Origin: Sorghum bicolor
Taxonomy: Eukaryota > Streptophyta > Magnoliopsida > Poales > Poaceae
Assembly: GCF_000003195.3 (NCBI RefSeq)
Contig: NC_012871.2
Location: 8,295,997 to 8,359,996, forward strand
Length of the DNA: 64,000 nucleotides
Direction: 5' to 3'
The notes below the pieces were generated by a model. The model did not search any database, was not told where the DNA came from, and was given only the letters and a program-made list of their open reading frames with translations. The translations under genes were made by a program, and so were the position numbers. The first letter of the stretch is position 1. Each line of letters begins with the position of its first letter. Positions 1 through 10,745 of this stretch are shown here, one piece after another.

Positions 1-320
1 GGAATGGGAACGTGTACATGGAACACTTTCAGGAGATTTGTTTAAGACGAGTTTGCTATGGATTTTGAGAGAATATTCCCCATAGGGTATACATTAATCC
101 TGCTGTTATATAACGGCGAACACTATCAAAATTTAGGTGGACCTCTCCCACCATATCCATTCTTTTTTTTTTGAATCTGTGCAGTCCTTCAAGTGATGGT
201 AGAACCCTGACTCTGAAACATGTCCGTAAAGGGAGCAGTTGCCCGTGTGGCACAGTAATCAATAATAAACTAGCATGCATAGGGAATAACACGTCATAAT
301 CTTGATCAAAGAAATATCAG

Positions 321-635
321 TTACAGCATCTGGATGGGGTACATACGAAATGATGAACACCTTAGGTTCAACAAAAAAATCAACACCGCACACTGCACGT
401 CTCTAACAAAATAACCAGCATAATAATGTAGATTGGTCCATTTCCTCGCCTTAATCAGCTCTTCTATTGCAGAAACTGGCAGGAGAAGCTTCTGGGGTTC
501 CTTGGATACCTGCTCTCCATCCCAAGACGTCGCAGTTTGAAACAGAAGTCTCTCAGATGGATTTTCTGCCTCCTTGAACAAGTTAAAATCGTGGGAGTTA
601 TAATGGGACGCTAGATATACACTTTGTGGATCCAT
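321..635 (-). CDS. Exon-like open frame, unrecognised
   Basis: A 104-codon minus-strand frame starting with ATG at 635. The first 80 or so residues have the composition of a soluble protein (for example LLLPVSAIEELIKARKW), with aromatic and charged residues mixed and no low-complexity bias. I do not recognise the family. The end of the frame turns hydrophobic and Leu/Phe-rich, which may mean the real exon stops earlier: the sequence AACCTAAG followed by GTGTTC near 365 is a possible splice donor. No partner exon is evident. It could be a piece of a host gene continuing to the left of the window, a captured gene fragment or chance. Confidence 0.25.
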   Translation of the reverse strand: MDPQSVYLASHYNSHDFNLFKEAENPSERLLFQTATSWDGEQVSKEPQKLLLPVSAIEELIKARKWTNLHYYAGYFVRDVQCAVLIFLLNLRCSSFRMYPIQML

Positions 636-967
636 TTGCTATAAGAAGACCATCGACGTCGTCTTTGGAAAAGATGAGCAAGATCAAGTTAGACCACCTG
701 TGTTGAAACCAGAAATAATGATGTAACCCTTTTGTCATTTATTGCCATTGTCATACAATCTCAAAGACCGGAGATGCATGTGCTTATTAGTTTACTGATG
801 TCTCCTAGTCATAAGTAAACTGAAACTCAAGAGGTCAATATATATGAATACACTTGTGTGCCAGGTTGCCCAGGGCTAAACATGCTGCTTCTAACTTTGA
901 GGCATTGTGAACCATCTATTGCTCTATTTGTAGGCAGAGGTGTCTTTGTTGAGTACTAATATAAAGT

Positions 968-982
968 GGGGGGGGGGGGGGG
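968..982. repeat. Poly-G tract
   Basis: Fifteen consecutive G residues on the plus strand. It is a simple repeat, and its length may be unreliable in sequencing. Confidence 0.9.
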
Positions 983-1233
983 TATGAGTGTGAATGTCCA
1001 CATAGACGTTTACTCATTTCCAAGTTTGAAGCAAAGCCAACCTCTCCACGAGCTCTGGGTCATTCTGTAGACTTCAAGTGCTCTCCGGGAGCTATGATAA
1101 TTTCGTTTATTGGAATCAATTAGAGTCATAAATACAGTGCACATTCTTGCTAGTCTCCACCACCAAATTCAATATCCCAAACACACTTCTGCTAAATCAC
1201 TAAATCAATGTTATATATTTCACTGCTACAATA

Positions 1234-1350
1234 TCTTTAATGGAGGCGAGCACTTTAGGTTAATGGAGGCGGACATTGGCAACCGCCTCCAATAGAAGGT
1301 CACTGTTAATGCCTGATTAATGGAGGCGTTGGATTTGCCCGCCTCCATAA
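1234..1350. repeat. Left subterminal repeats of CACTA-1
   Basis: Several copies of TGGAGGCG or its complement CGCCTCCA occur here (1241, 1264, 1283, 1320 and 1341 regions). In CACTA elements such short, bidirectional motifs near the ends are binding sites for the TNPA-type protein. The matching array is at 15604-15760. Confidence 0.75.
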
Positions 1351-1741
1351 ATCAAGCAGGAAAAACAAAAAAAAGAAATAACCCGTGGATAGGCCTGCCA
1401 AGCCCATCCACGGGCCGCCGTTGCCACATTCGCTCACTGGCGCCTGGATCCAGCCGCCCGCCCGCCACCAGATCTGGCGGTCCATCGCTGCATGTGCCCT
1501 CTCCGCATCTGGAGATGGTGGAGGGGCAGCCGACCACCGCTGCCCACGAGGAGTGGTGGAGCCACCATGTGCCATGGGAGAGGGAGGGAGGGAGAGGAGC
1601 TTGCCATGGTGGACCTCACCGGCCGCGAGGAGAGAGCCCGCCGTGGTGGATCTGGCCTCCCTAACCACGAGGAGAGAGCTTGCCGTGGTGGATCTGGCCT
1701 CCACGACTGTGATGCCATGTGTATCCAACCTTTGACGCGCC
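1351..1741. other. GC-rich interior of CACTA-1, left part
   Basis: GC-rich DNA open in several frames on both strands, with no recognisable domain. A roughly 41-bp unit beginning GAGGAGAGAGC and containing CGTGGTGGATCTGGCCTCC is tandemly duplicated at about 1628-1710. The many overlapping open frames are explained by base composition, and I do not call a gene. The Tat element target copy GCGCC is at 1737-1741. Confidence 0.55.
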
Positions 1742-2525
1742 TGTTGGGGGATGGCCGCATCCTTCCCCCTGGTAGCGTCTAAGGATGCCCATCAGGCCGG
1801 GGAACCTCCGACCTCTGAAGCGTCGGAGGATATCCTTCACCCAGGGAACCTCCGTGCGATTGCACGCGGAGGACCCGGAAAAAAGACTAATATCGGTGAC
1901 TCGTCTTGTCGTGCTAAGTGTGTGCAGGAACAAACAATCGGCGGAGGCCCACAAGCAGAGAAAGGTGGAACCTCTGATCCTCCCAAGTCCGAGGATGGCT
2001 GAGGACACGGCGGAGGTAAGGAACCTCCGACGCGCCCAGCCTGAGGGGCCTCCGACGGAGAAGCGTCGAAGGATCGGCAACCGAGCGAGCCAAGGAACCT
2101 CTAGGACAGCTGAGCCGAGGAACCCCCGACGCGTCCGAGCTTAGGAACCTCCGACACATGAAGTGTCGAAGGATCCGCGACCGGGCAGAGGATCCAAGCC
2201 TCCGACCGGCTGAAACCCTAGACAGGGGACACGCGTGGGGTTTGTAATGCGAAATTACACGAGTGACTTGGAGTCGGTAGACTGTAATAGGAGAATATGC
2301 TGGGATATTCCCCCACCGTCACGGGGCATTTTTGTAAATGTCATTAGGTCGGTTTCTGAGCCCTATATAAGGGGTGATGCCGTTATTAATAAAGAGGGAG
2401 AGCATTCATTGTATTCACCTACTGTTGAGCTCACTGTTCACTACTGTTCATCCTATCACGGCACCGAGTGAGAAGGTTCTCGATTCACTGTGTTGCTGGG
2501 GAGTGCGGGGAGCATTTTCCCAACA
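1742..2525 (+). repeat. 5' LTR of element 1
   Basis: 784 bp, matching 14429-15212 at all but about 10 positions. U3 contains repeated GGAACCTCCGAC-type motifs, some forming short hairpins such as CCTCCGAC (1805-1812) with GTCGGAGG (1822-1829). The TATA box and an AATAAA (2388-2393) lie in the last 165 bp. Confidence 0.95.
2364..2371 (+). promoter_or_regulatory. TATA box in 5' LTR of element 1
   Basis: TATATAAG follows GAGCCC, about 160 bp before the LTR end, where the U3/R boundary promoter of an LTR element is expected. The same box is present in the 3' LTR at about 15051-15058. Confidence 0.7.
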
Positions 2526-2526
2526 T

Positions 2527-2544
2527 TGGCGCCCACCGTGGGGC
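2527..2544 (+). other. Primer-binding site of element 1
   Basis: TGGCGCCCACCGTGGGGC begins one base after the 5' LTR. Its TGGCGCC start fits the 3' end of a tRNA acceptor ending GGCGCCA. I cannot name the exact tRNA without a search. Confidence 0.8.
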
Positions 2545-2561
2545 GAGAAGGATCACCTACG

Positions 2562-4958
2562 ATGGCCGGAAAGAGAACAAGCACCACAAGACCTCGGGCA
2601 GAGCCCCCCAGGAGAGGAAGGCCGAGAAGGATCGTGCGGAGCACGTATGCGACCGTAGAAGGGGAAGGCTCTGAGGGCGAGCAGCCGGAGAACGAGCAGC
2701 CGGAGCCCGGCTAGGAACCTCCTCCCGCCGCAGGCCCGGCACAACCCACGGCCACGCAAGAGCTCCAGCTACTGCAGACGCAGCTGCAGAACCTTTAGCA
2801 GGAGCGAGACCGGATCGCTGCCGCCTACGCCGCCAGCCAAGAGGCAGCAGTGGCCGCGGCGCAAGCAGCTGAGATCAGGCAGCAGCTTTCCATCCTGCAG
2901 GTAGAAATCCTTAGCATGCAACCTCCGCCTCAGCCAACGATCCAGCCCACTGTTTTGCCCAGCGCCGGCCCTACATTAAATGTGCAGCCGGCAAACTACG
3001 GTGACACGCTGCGGAGCACGTTGGACCTTCGTTCCCCTCTGTCCGAAGGATTGCAGACCTCGCCTTGGCCAACAACCTACAAACCGATCACGCTCCCTAA
3101 GTTCAACGGAAAGGTTGACCCCCGCCAATTCCTGATGAGTTTCGAGGCAGCCGTGGCCTCAGCTGGAGGGAATGAAACTGTGATGGCTAAATCCTTTGTG
3201 ATCGCGGCCGAAGGAGATGCCTTGGCATGGTACTCAATGCTCAGGCCCGGGTTAATCTATTCATGGGAGAACCTCCGGGACAAAATTTTGGCAAATTTCC
3301 AAGGATTCGCTGTTGAGTCGCTAACCTCCACGGACCTGTTCCAGTGTCGCCAGAGTCAAGGAGAAGCACTGCGAGCATACTTCCAAAGGTTCGTGCAGAC
3401 TAAGGCCAGAGCACCCGGCGTGCCGGAGGAGGTTGCCATTGAAGCAGCCATCAAAGGTCTTCGCATAGGGCCCTTTGCAGCTCACTTGGCCAGAGAAAAG
3501 CCAGCATCCATGCACGAGCTGTACCATGAGTTCGAGAAGTATTGCAGGTCAGACAACGACTACCGCAAGAGGTTGGAAGACCAAAACTCTCAGAAGAGGC
3601 AGAGCAATGACAAAAACTCACAGAAGAAGAATCTTAGCCAGGATGAGCGCCGGCCACAGCGAGAGGCTGGTGGACAGATGATGAATATTGAGCAACCAAG
3701 GAATGACAGGCCGGAACATAACCGTCCACCGGAGGAAACGCGAAACCCGGAACGCAAACCCAATCAAGCCGAAAGAGGGGGTCGAAACATAGGATGGCAA
3801 AAAAATCAAAATCAGCGGCCGCGGAAGCAATATTGTTTCTTCCATGGAGAGGAGAAGGGTCACTCCGCCAGGGATTGCCCGGATGCAAAGGAAACTCAGG
3901 AGAGGATCAAGGGCAGGTCAGTTCCACAACCCCCGCCATCAGTCGCTCAACCTCAGGAGGTGAATCACACATTCCCGCAAACCTTCTACCAATCATATGT
4001 CGGAGGTTCAAGTCAGGAGCACTCAGCTCCAATCCAGCCCAGCGCGCTAGCCTCCGCTTACTATCCCAGCTTCCTGCCAGCTTGGCGCCCAGCCCAGCAT
4101 CCCGCAGACCACAACCATCCACCAGCTCATGTTCCTCCACGACCTCCACAGATTACATACATCGAAACCCCGCAATCCCACCAGCAGTCATTACCCCCTC
4201 CCCCAAACCAGCTGCAGTTAATCCAAGCTCCACCTCCTCCAAAAACTGAGCCCCACCCCGATAATCAGATCGGCCCTCATACACCCCTGCCCACGATCGG
4301 GATGATCCTACCAATAGCAGGAGGGTCGTCAATGGAGTTTCAGACAAAGAAGCAGAAGAAGGATCATCTCCGGCTCGTCAACAACGTTGCAGTTCAAGGG
4401 CCGGTGAAATGCACTGATTGGTCCAGAACCCCAATAACCTTCACCGAGGAAGATCTAAGATTGGAAAGCTACCCACATACGGATGCCTTGGTCATAACAA
4501 CGAATATTGCGGGTTGGGGAGTGAGCAGAATTTTAGTGGATTCAGGGAGCTCCGCAGACATAATATTTGCTGGAACCTTCGACCAAATGAAGCTCAGCAG
4601 AAGCCAACTCCAACCTTCGGAGTCACCGTTGATCGGGTTCGGAGGAAAGCAGATACATGCTCCGGGGAAGGTCGCCTTGCCCGTATCCTTCGGCACATCG
4701 GAGAACGCAAGAACAGAGTACGTCACCTTCGATGTGGTAGACCTGCACTACCCATACAATGCCATATTCGGGCGAGGGTTCTTGAACAAGTTCAATGCGG
4801 CCGCTCATATGGGATACCTGTGCATGAAAATCTCGGCTCTGCATGGAGTGATAACGGTTCACGGAAGTCAAAAGGAGGCAAGGAACATAGAGAAAGCGAT
4901 TTACAAGTCCTTCCGAAACATAAACTCCGTGGACTCTACGCAACAGGAAGCTTCCTAG
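2562..4958 (+). pseudogene. gag and aspartic protease of LTR element 1
   Basis: The first ATG after the primer site (2562) opens the frame that continues into pol. It is interrupted by TAG at 2712-2714 and 2796-2798, then open from 2799 to the TAG at 4956-4958. A retrotransposon gag domain lies at about 3087-3520, with the family pattern of [14 protein letters not shown] and a later WYSMLRPG. A zinc-knuckle-like [15 protein letters not shown] lies at about 3834-3878. A proline/glutamine-rich linker follows. The retropepsin active site is [11 protein letters not shown], with DSG at 4539-4547. The product would form the particle and process the polyprotein. The pol frame is the same and starts 10 nt on, so the 4956 stop may be another lesion rather than a true gag end. 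Confidence 0.85.
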
Positions 4959-4967
4959 CCACCAGAC

Positions 4968-7900
4968 ATGCCAAGAGGAAAAACAGACCTGGCCGATCAG
5001 GAGCAAACGAAATGTGTCCCTCTGCAGGAGGCCGTTCCAGATAGGAAGGTCACCATCTCCGCCACCCTCAGTAGAGAGGAGGAACTCGAGTTGCTGGACG
5101 TGTTGCAAAAGAATCAAGATATCTTCGCTTGGAGTGCCGCTGACCTGCAGGGAGTCAGCAGAGATATCATAGAGCATTCGCTGGACATCGATCCAAGAAT
5201 GAGGCCAAAGAAACAGAGACAGAGAAAAATGTCTGAAGAAAGAACCTTAGCCGTGAAGGCAGAGGTACAAAGACTTCTGGACGCAAAGGTCATCAGAGAG
5301 GTCATGTACCCGGAGTGGTTGGCGAATGTGGTCCTGGTCCCCAAGAAGAATGGTAAAATGAGAATGTGCATAGACTTCACAGATCTCAACAAGGCTTGTG
5401 TCAAAGACTCCTTCCCCTTGCCAAGGATAGATACCTCCGTTGACAAAGCCGCTGGTTGACAGAGATTTTCACTACTGGATTGTTTCTCCGGATACCACAA
5501 AATTTGGCTCAAAAAGGAAGACGAGGGGAAGGCAAGCTTCACAACCCCGTTCGGCACGTATTGCTACACCAGAATGCCGGAAGGTCTTAAAAACTCTAGA
5601 GCAACCTTCTCCAGAATGATGGGGAAGGTTTTGGGAAATCAGCTGTAGAGAAACATCATAGCCTATGTTGACGACGTTGTCGTCATGAGCAAGCGCAAAG
5701 AGGATCATATCAAGGACCTGCAGGAAACCTTTGTCAACCTCAGATCCGCCGGGCTGAAACTCAACCCGGAGAAATGCGTATTCGGGGTCAGCAAACGAAA
5801 AATGCTGGGATATATCATCAGCTCTGAAGGAATCAGAGCTAACCCAGACAAGACAAAGGCAATTATGTCAATGGCAGAACCTTCAAGCAAGAAAGAAGTG
5901 CAAAGGTTGACTGGCCGAATAGCAGCCCTCAACAGATTCATTTCAAGATCCGCAGAACGAAGCCTTCCATTCTTCAAAGTGCTGAGAGGAGGAGGCAAAA
6001 CAGAATGGGGTCCGGAACAATCAGAGGCCTTCACGCAACTCAAGAGCTATATTGCGACCAACCTGGTGGTAACTGTGCCCGAGCTAGACACTCCACTACT
6101 GCTGTATGTGGCTGCCTCCGAGCACGCCGTCAGTGCTGTTTTGGTACACGAAACAAGCGACAGCAAGGGAACACTGCAAAGACCCGTCTACTATGTGTCC
6201 GAAGCTCTGTCAGGAGCAAAGTTGAACTACACGGAGATAGAGAAAATTGCGTACGCAGTCTTGTGCGCATCAAGGAAGCTCAAGCATTACTTCCAAAGCC
6301 ATGAGATCAAGGTACCCACTTCACAGCCATTGGGTGATATCCTTAGGAACAAGGAGGCCTCCGGACGTATAGGAAAATGGGCGGCCGAACTATCACAGTT
6401 TGACATCACCTATGTCCCCAGAACCTCCATCAAGTCTCAAGCCCTGGCTGACTTCATGGCAGATTGGACACCTTCGAACAAAGAAGAGGAGAAGGTAGTC
6501 GACCAGCCGTGGACACTGTACACAGATGGCGCCTGGGGGCAGTCAGGAGCAGGAGCAGCAGCCGTCCTGATCGCACCATCCGGGATCAAGCTAAAATATG
6601 CTGCGAGACTTGAATTCAAAGGAACAAACAACATAGCTGAGTATGAAGGTCTTATCCTCGGGCTGAACAAAGCTAAGGCTTCGGGAGAAAAAACCCTGCT
6701 CATCAAAACAGACTCCCAGGTGGTGGCAGGACAAGTGGAGAAGGAATATCTGGCGCACAACCCGGAGCTGGCAAGATATCTGGCCGTCGTAAGGGGCTTG
6801 GAGAGAAGGTTCAAGGGGTTCACCCTGCAGTACATCCCAAGAACCGAGAACTACGAGGCAGACGAGCTAGCAAAAGCAGCAGCCAACAACACCCCCTTGC
6901 CAGAAGGAACCTTCTACCAAATCGTCAAGGCACCCGCAACTGAATCATTGCTGAAAGCTTTTCGCTCAGTCCTGCTGACAGAAAGCGAAGATTGGAGGCA
7001 GGAAATAACTGACTCCCTCGAAGGCAAAACAGCCGCGGATGATGAAGCATTAACCAAGAGAATGGAGGCAAGAGCAAGGAACTACACCATCATTGACGGG
7101 GTCCTGTACAAGAAAGGTGTAGTCCAACCTTTGCTGAAATGCATATCACAAACCGAGGGCATAGAACTCCTACAAGAGATACACTCTGGAATATGCGGGT
7201 CTCACATTGGACCTCGCACATTATCTGCTAAAGCACTAAGACAAGGCTTCTACTGGCCAACTCACATCAAAGATGCTGAAGAAATAGTGAAGACATGCAA
7301 AGCCTGCCAAACCTTCTCACCGATTCAGTCAGGACCTTCAGCACCAACTCAGCTTATACCAGCATCATGGCCGTTGCAGAGATGGGGAATGGATCTGGTA
7401 GGACCAATGCCAACTGCCCAGGGGGGAACAAGTTCGCCGTCGTGGCCATCGAATACTTCACAAGATGGATCGAAGCTAAGCCAGTGGCAACCATAACCTC
7501 TGAAACGATCAGGAAATTTTTCTGGCAGAACATAGTCTGCAGATTCGGAGTTCCACGCTTGCTCAAAGTTGACAACGGAAAGCAGTTCGATTCAGACAGT
7601 TTCAAGGAATTCTGCCATCACATAGGAACCAAGATTGCCTTCGCATCCGTCTACCACCCAGAGTCAAACGGGGCAGTAGAGAGAGCAAACAGAATAATAT
7701 TCTCCGCAATCTCCAAAACTCTACTCAACCTACGAAAGGGAAAATGGGTCGACGAGCTACCCAGAGTTGTGTGGTCTCATAACACAGTCTCAAGAACAAC
7801 TGGGTTCACTCCATTCAAGCTCTTGTATGGGGAAGAGGCAATGTTGCCCGAAGAAATCAAACACCAAAGCCTGCGTTCCATGAAATAGCAGTTGGTTGAA

Positions 7901-8209
7901 GATGAAGAATACTGCAAGGAAACTCTGGAATCAGCAAGACTAGAGGCAATAGAGAACATTACCAAGTACCAACAAGAAACCAAAAAATGGAGAGACCGCA
8001 AGGTAGTATGGAAAAACATACAAGATGGGGACCTGGTACTTAGGAAAAGAGGAGATCACCCAAACGCTGGTAAATTGCAACCCAAGTGGGAAGGACCTTA
8101 TACAGCAATACAAGCGGGAAGGTCGGGATCCTTCTACCTAAAAGACTTCGAAGGTAGAACCTCCACCCATACGTGGAACGTCGACAATCTACGAAGATTT
8201 TACATTTGA
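4968..8209 (+). pseudogene. pol of LTR element 1: RT, two RNase H domains, integrase
   Basis: Reverse transcriptase lies at about 5200-5990, with its catalytic YVDD at 5664-5675. The first RNase H is at about 6050-6460. The second, archaeal-type RNase H is at about 6505-6880 and starts LYTDGAWGQSGAGAAAV. Integrase has a zinc-binding HHCC region (about 7180-7310), then a catalytic triad with Asp at 7392-7394, Asp at 7571-7573 and Glu at 7679-7681, which gives the D-35-E spacing of retroviral integrases. Stops are TGA 5457-5459, TAG 5646-5648 and TAG 7886-7888. The frame shifts by one base in the G run near 7421-7427, inside integrase between the first two catalytic residues. The copy cannot make a full polyprotein, but could be moved in trans because its LTRs and priming sites are intact. 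Confidence 0.9.
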
Positions 8210-9598
8210 GTGTAAGGATGACCCCTGCGAAATAAGCGGCGGCATCCACACTTGTTTTCTTTTTCCCTCTACCTTTTTTGCAATCCAAGGTCTGCACTCT
8301 TTTCCTCACAGGGGTACTCCTACTAGGAGGTGAGGTTTTTAACGAGGCAGAACCTATGTAAAAACCTCTAAGATATAAAGAGGAATCCACCCCAGAACCA
8401 AAGCCCAAGAGTCGAAAAACAGCCAGCAACGAGGCTGTAACATTCGACAAAACATCACGTGATCACAAGGACCCTCCGCAGCTTTCAGCCAAAAGCTAAG
8501 AAAGCTCGGAACGTCCTCAAAGGTGAAAAAACACCAAATCCTTAGCAGAAGACCTAGCCAAGAGCCGGGCAGCAAGGGCAACTTGGCCAAAAGTGAAAAA
8601 GACCTGTCCTCCTCAGGCATCACAACATGGCCAGAAGGGACAAAAACCTTCAAACCTGACAAAGACCTGAAGACAATCAGGCATCAGGGATTATACTACT
8701 TCTGCCAAAAGGCAGCGAAGGTTTCACATTCAAAAGAAAGACATCAACAAAAGTTACTAAACCTTCACCAAGAAAAGATCGAAGGTATCCGCTACTCCAA
8801 GCAGACCTCTGGCACACAAAATGTGAAAATAAAACAAACCCTACAATAATCCCCAGTCATATAAAGTAGAACCAACTACCACAACAATCACAACAACCAT
8901 CCATAACTCGGAAATAACTTCTAAACCTAACAAGGTACGCGCAATAAATGCACGAAACCCTATAAAACCAGGCACACCATGCCCCTCCTCCCCCAGTCAG
9001 GATCAGTATACACAGACCCAACCAACAAGTGCAAACCTAGCAATCAAAAAAGAAAAATCCTAGGCCACCATGGAAGCAGGAATTAGCCTCACAGCAGCAA
9101 CAAAAGTTGGTACTGCACGAAGCTTCGTAATGCTAGAACCACGGCGTTGTGATGAACATCGACCACAGAGTCGTGTACAGCCACAATAAAACAATTACAA
9201 GTTAGACTCGGAGGTCTCTGAAGGGTATCGCACGAAGTCTCGCAACATCCCTCTAGAACCTATGACACCCATACCCGAAGGTTCTCCTCAACAACACTCC
9301 ACGGGAGTTGAGCAAAGGAAAAAAATAGCACAATTCAGCAGAGGATCCTCCGCACCAGAAAAAGCGAAGGTCTTAAGGCCAAGAAGCAACGATCCTGCGC
9401 ACAAGAAACGACCACCAACGCCTTCGCAACATAAAACATCAAGTATGAACGCACCACAGCAAGACAAAGATCCTTAGGATCAACACCACCGTCACGTTGC
9501 AATGTAGAAACGTTGTGTAGAAAAGTGCGAAGGTTGTAATAAAAACACAGCTAAGAGTGCGGAGAACGTAGCCAAGACAATGGTAAAAATGTCTGATC
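8210..9598. other. Spacer between pol and the antisense gene
   Basis: About 1.4 kb with many lysine-coding short frames and recurrent GAAGGT and AACCTTC words. I see no domain. It includes GGGGTACTCCTACTAGGAGG-type sequence near 8310, a local palindrome. It separates the convergent ends of pol (plus strand) and the antisense gene (minus strand). Confidence 0.6.
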
Positions 9599-9604
9599 TT
9601 TATT
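9599..9604 (-). terminator. Poly(A) signal of the antisense gene
   Basis: AATAAA on the minus strand, 78 nt beyond the stop codon at 9682-9684. Its position suits a plant near-upstream polyadenylation element. Whether it is used is not visible from sequence. Confidence 0.5.
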
Positions 9605-9681
9605 AACTATAAACAACGCACACAACAGCAGTTTACATCCAAAAACGAAAAACATCCTTCGACCGTCAAAAGTCGAAGGTT

Positions 9682-10745
9682 CTAAGACTCTCGCACAATT
9701 TTTACATATGAATCCGGAATAAGCCTAAGCTCATCGCAGTAATCACGAACAAGAAAATCAACTAAGTCATCAATACTACGCGTAGGAAACTTATGGCGCC
9801 ACCAATCAATCAGATAACCCCTCGCGTAAAGATCTCCACGCTTGAACGTCACCGGGGTAACGTAGCTTCCTTCGACAAAGTTCGAAGGAAGAACATCCCC
9901 TGGAGCAGATCTCACAACCTGCGCAAAAAACAAACGATTTCAAAAACCAACCCAAACGAAGGTTAAAACCAAAACGTATAACGAAGCTTTCAAACCTCCG
10001 GAAAACCATGAAAAGGCTCAGCCACATCCTCAGGAACCTCCGTCACCCAGCGTACCCTATCCTTCTCACCAAAGATGCGAAGGATAGGATATGGCAACTG
10101 CAAAAACACATCAAACCATGTCACATAAATATACGCATAGCCTACGATAAACGAAAAACAAAACAAAAATCACCACCTAAGCCGGAGGCCATGAACCTCG
10201 GCGCGCAAGCGACCGGACGAATTCAGATCGTTCGTCATCTAGGTCATATCCAACAAACTCAAAAGATATCTACCACTCTCATATTAGGGAAAGCAATCCG
10301 CCAGTACTCCCACAACTCGCTAGAAGCATAAATCCCTTTGTAAAAAATTGAAAGGGGAGTAATGCAATGATCCTGCGCAGGTCCTCCGCCAGAGACCTGC
10401 GCAGGATCAAAGTGTAAAACAAAAGCTTATCCGAAAACAACTTAATATATTACATTTTTGACAGTCTTTACAAATTAAACAGAACCTCCGACCTTACTTA
10501 CAAAAAAACGTCACATGCACAGACGCAAAAAAGACTAAGAAAAACCTACAAACTAAAAAGCCTCACACCTGAGGCGGAGGAGGAGCAGAAGTCTCGGGCT
10601 GCTCTGGAACCTTGTCACCAGATCCCTCCGGAGCTTTGGCACGTGAATCGCGAACCTCCGCTTCAGCCTGGGTCGGAGGATGCGCTACACTAGGGGGACG
10701 CGAAGGACCGGCCTTGTCAGCCTTAGGCTTCTTCTTTGCAATCTC
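9682..10745 (-). CDS. Exons 6-8 of antisense gene
   Basis: Exon 6 (10745-10569) encodes 59 residues, Lys-rich then Pro/Glu-rich, and ends CAG before GTGTGAG. Exon 7 (10097-9996) is exactly 34 codons and includes PYPILRIFGEKDRVRWVTEV. Exon 8 (9918-9682) encodes 78 residues, including LYARGYLIDWWRHKFPTRS, and ends with TAG. All three are in phase 0. The exon 7 and 8 residues look like one folded segment, rich in Trp, Tyr and Arg, with no family I recognise. Intron 6 is 471 nt and contains a perfect 16-bp hairpin. A further exon inside it cannot be excluded. Confidence 0.6.

Larger units (their letters stand above)
1..1217. other. Low-copy flank left of CACTA-1
   Basis: AT-moderate DNA without a recognised transposon end. 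It contains the exon-like minus-strand frame at 321-635 (separate entry) and a poly-G run. The right edge is set by the CACTA target-site copy TTT at 1218-1220. Nothing else is supported. Confidence 0.4.

Noticed and set aside
1628..1710. Tandem repeats considered as a CRISPR-like array
   Set aside because: Only two adjacent units without unique spacers, in a plant nuclear context.
1306..2160. Many overlapping open frames of 80-140 codons on both strands
   Set aside because: They lie in the GC-rich CACTA interior and the 5' LTR, recur in the 3' LTR, and show no domain. GC content explains them.
3321..5177. Minus-strand frames opposite gag-pol, up to 184 codons
   Set aside because: Shadows of the sense gag-pol codons. 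No domain and no splice logic, unlike the antisense gene at 9682-13915.
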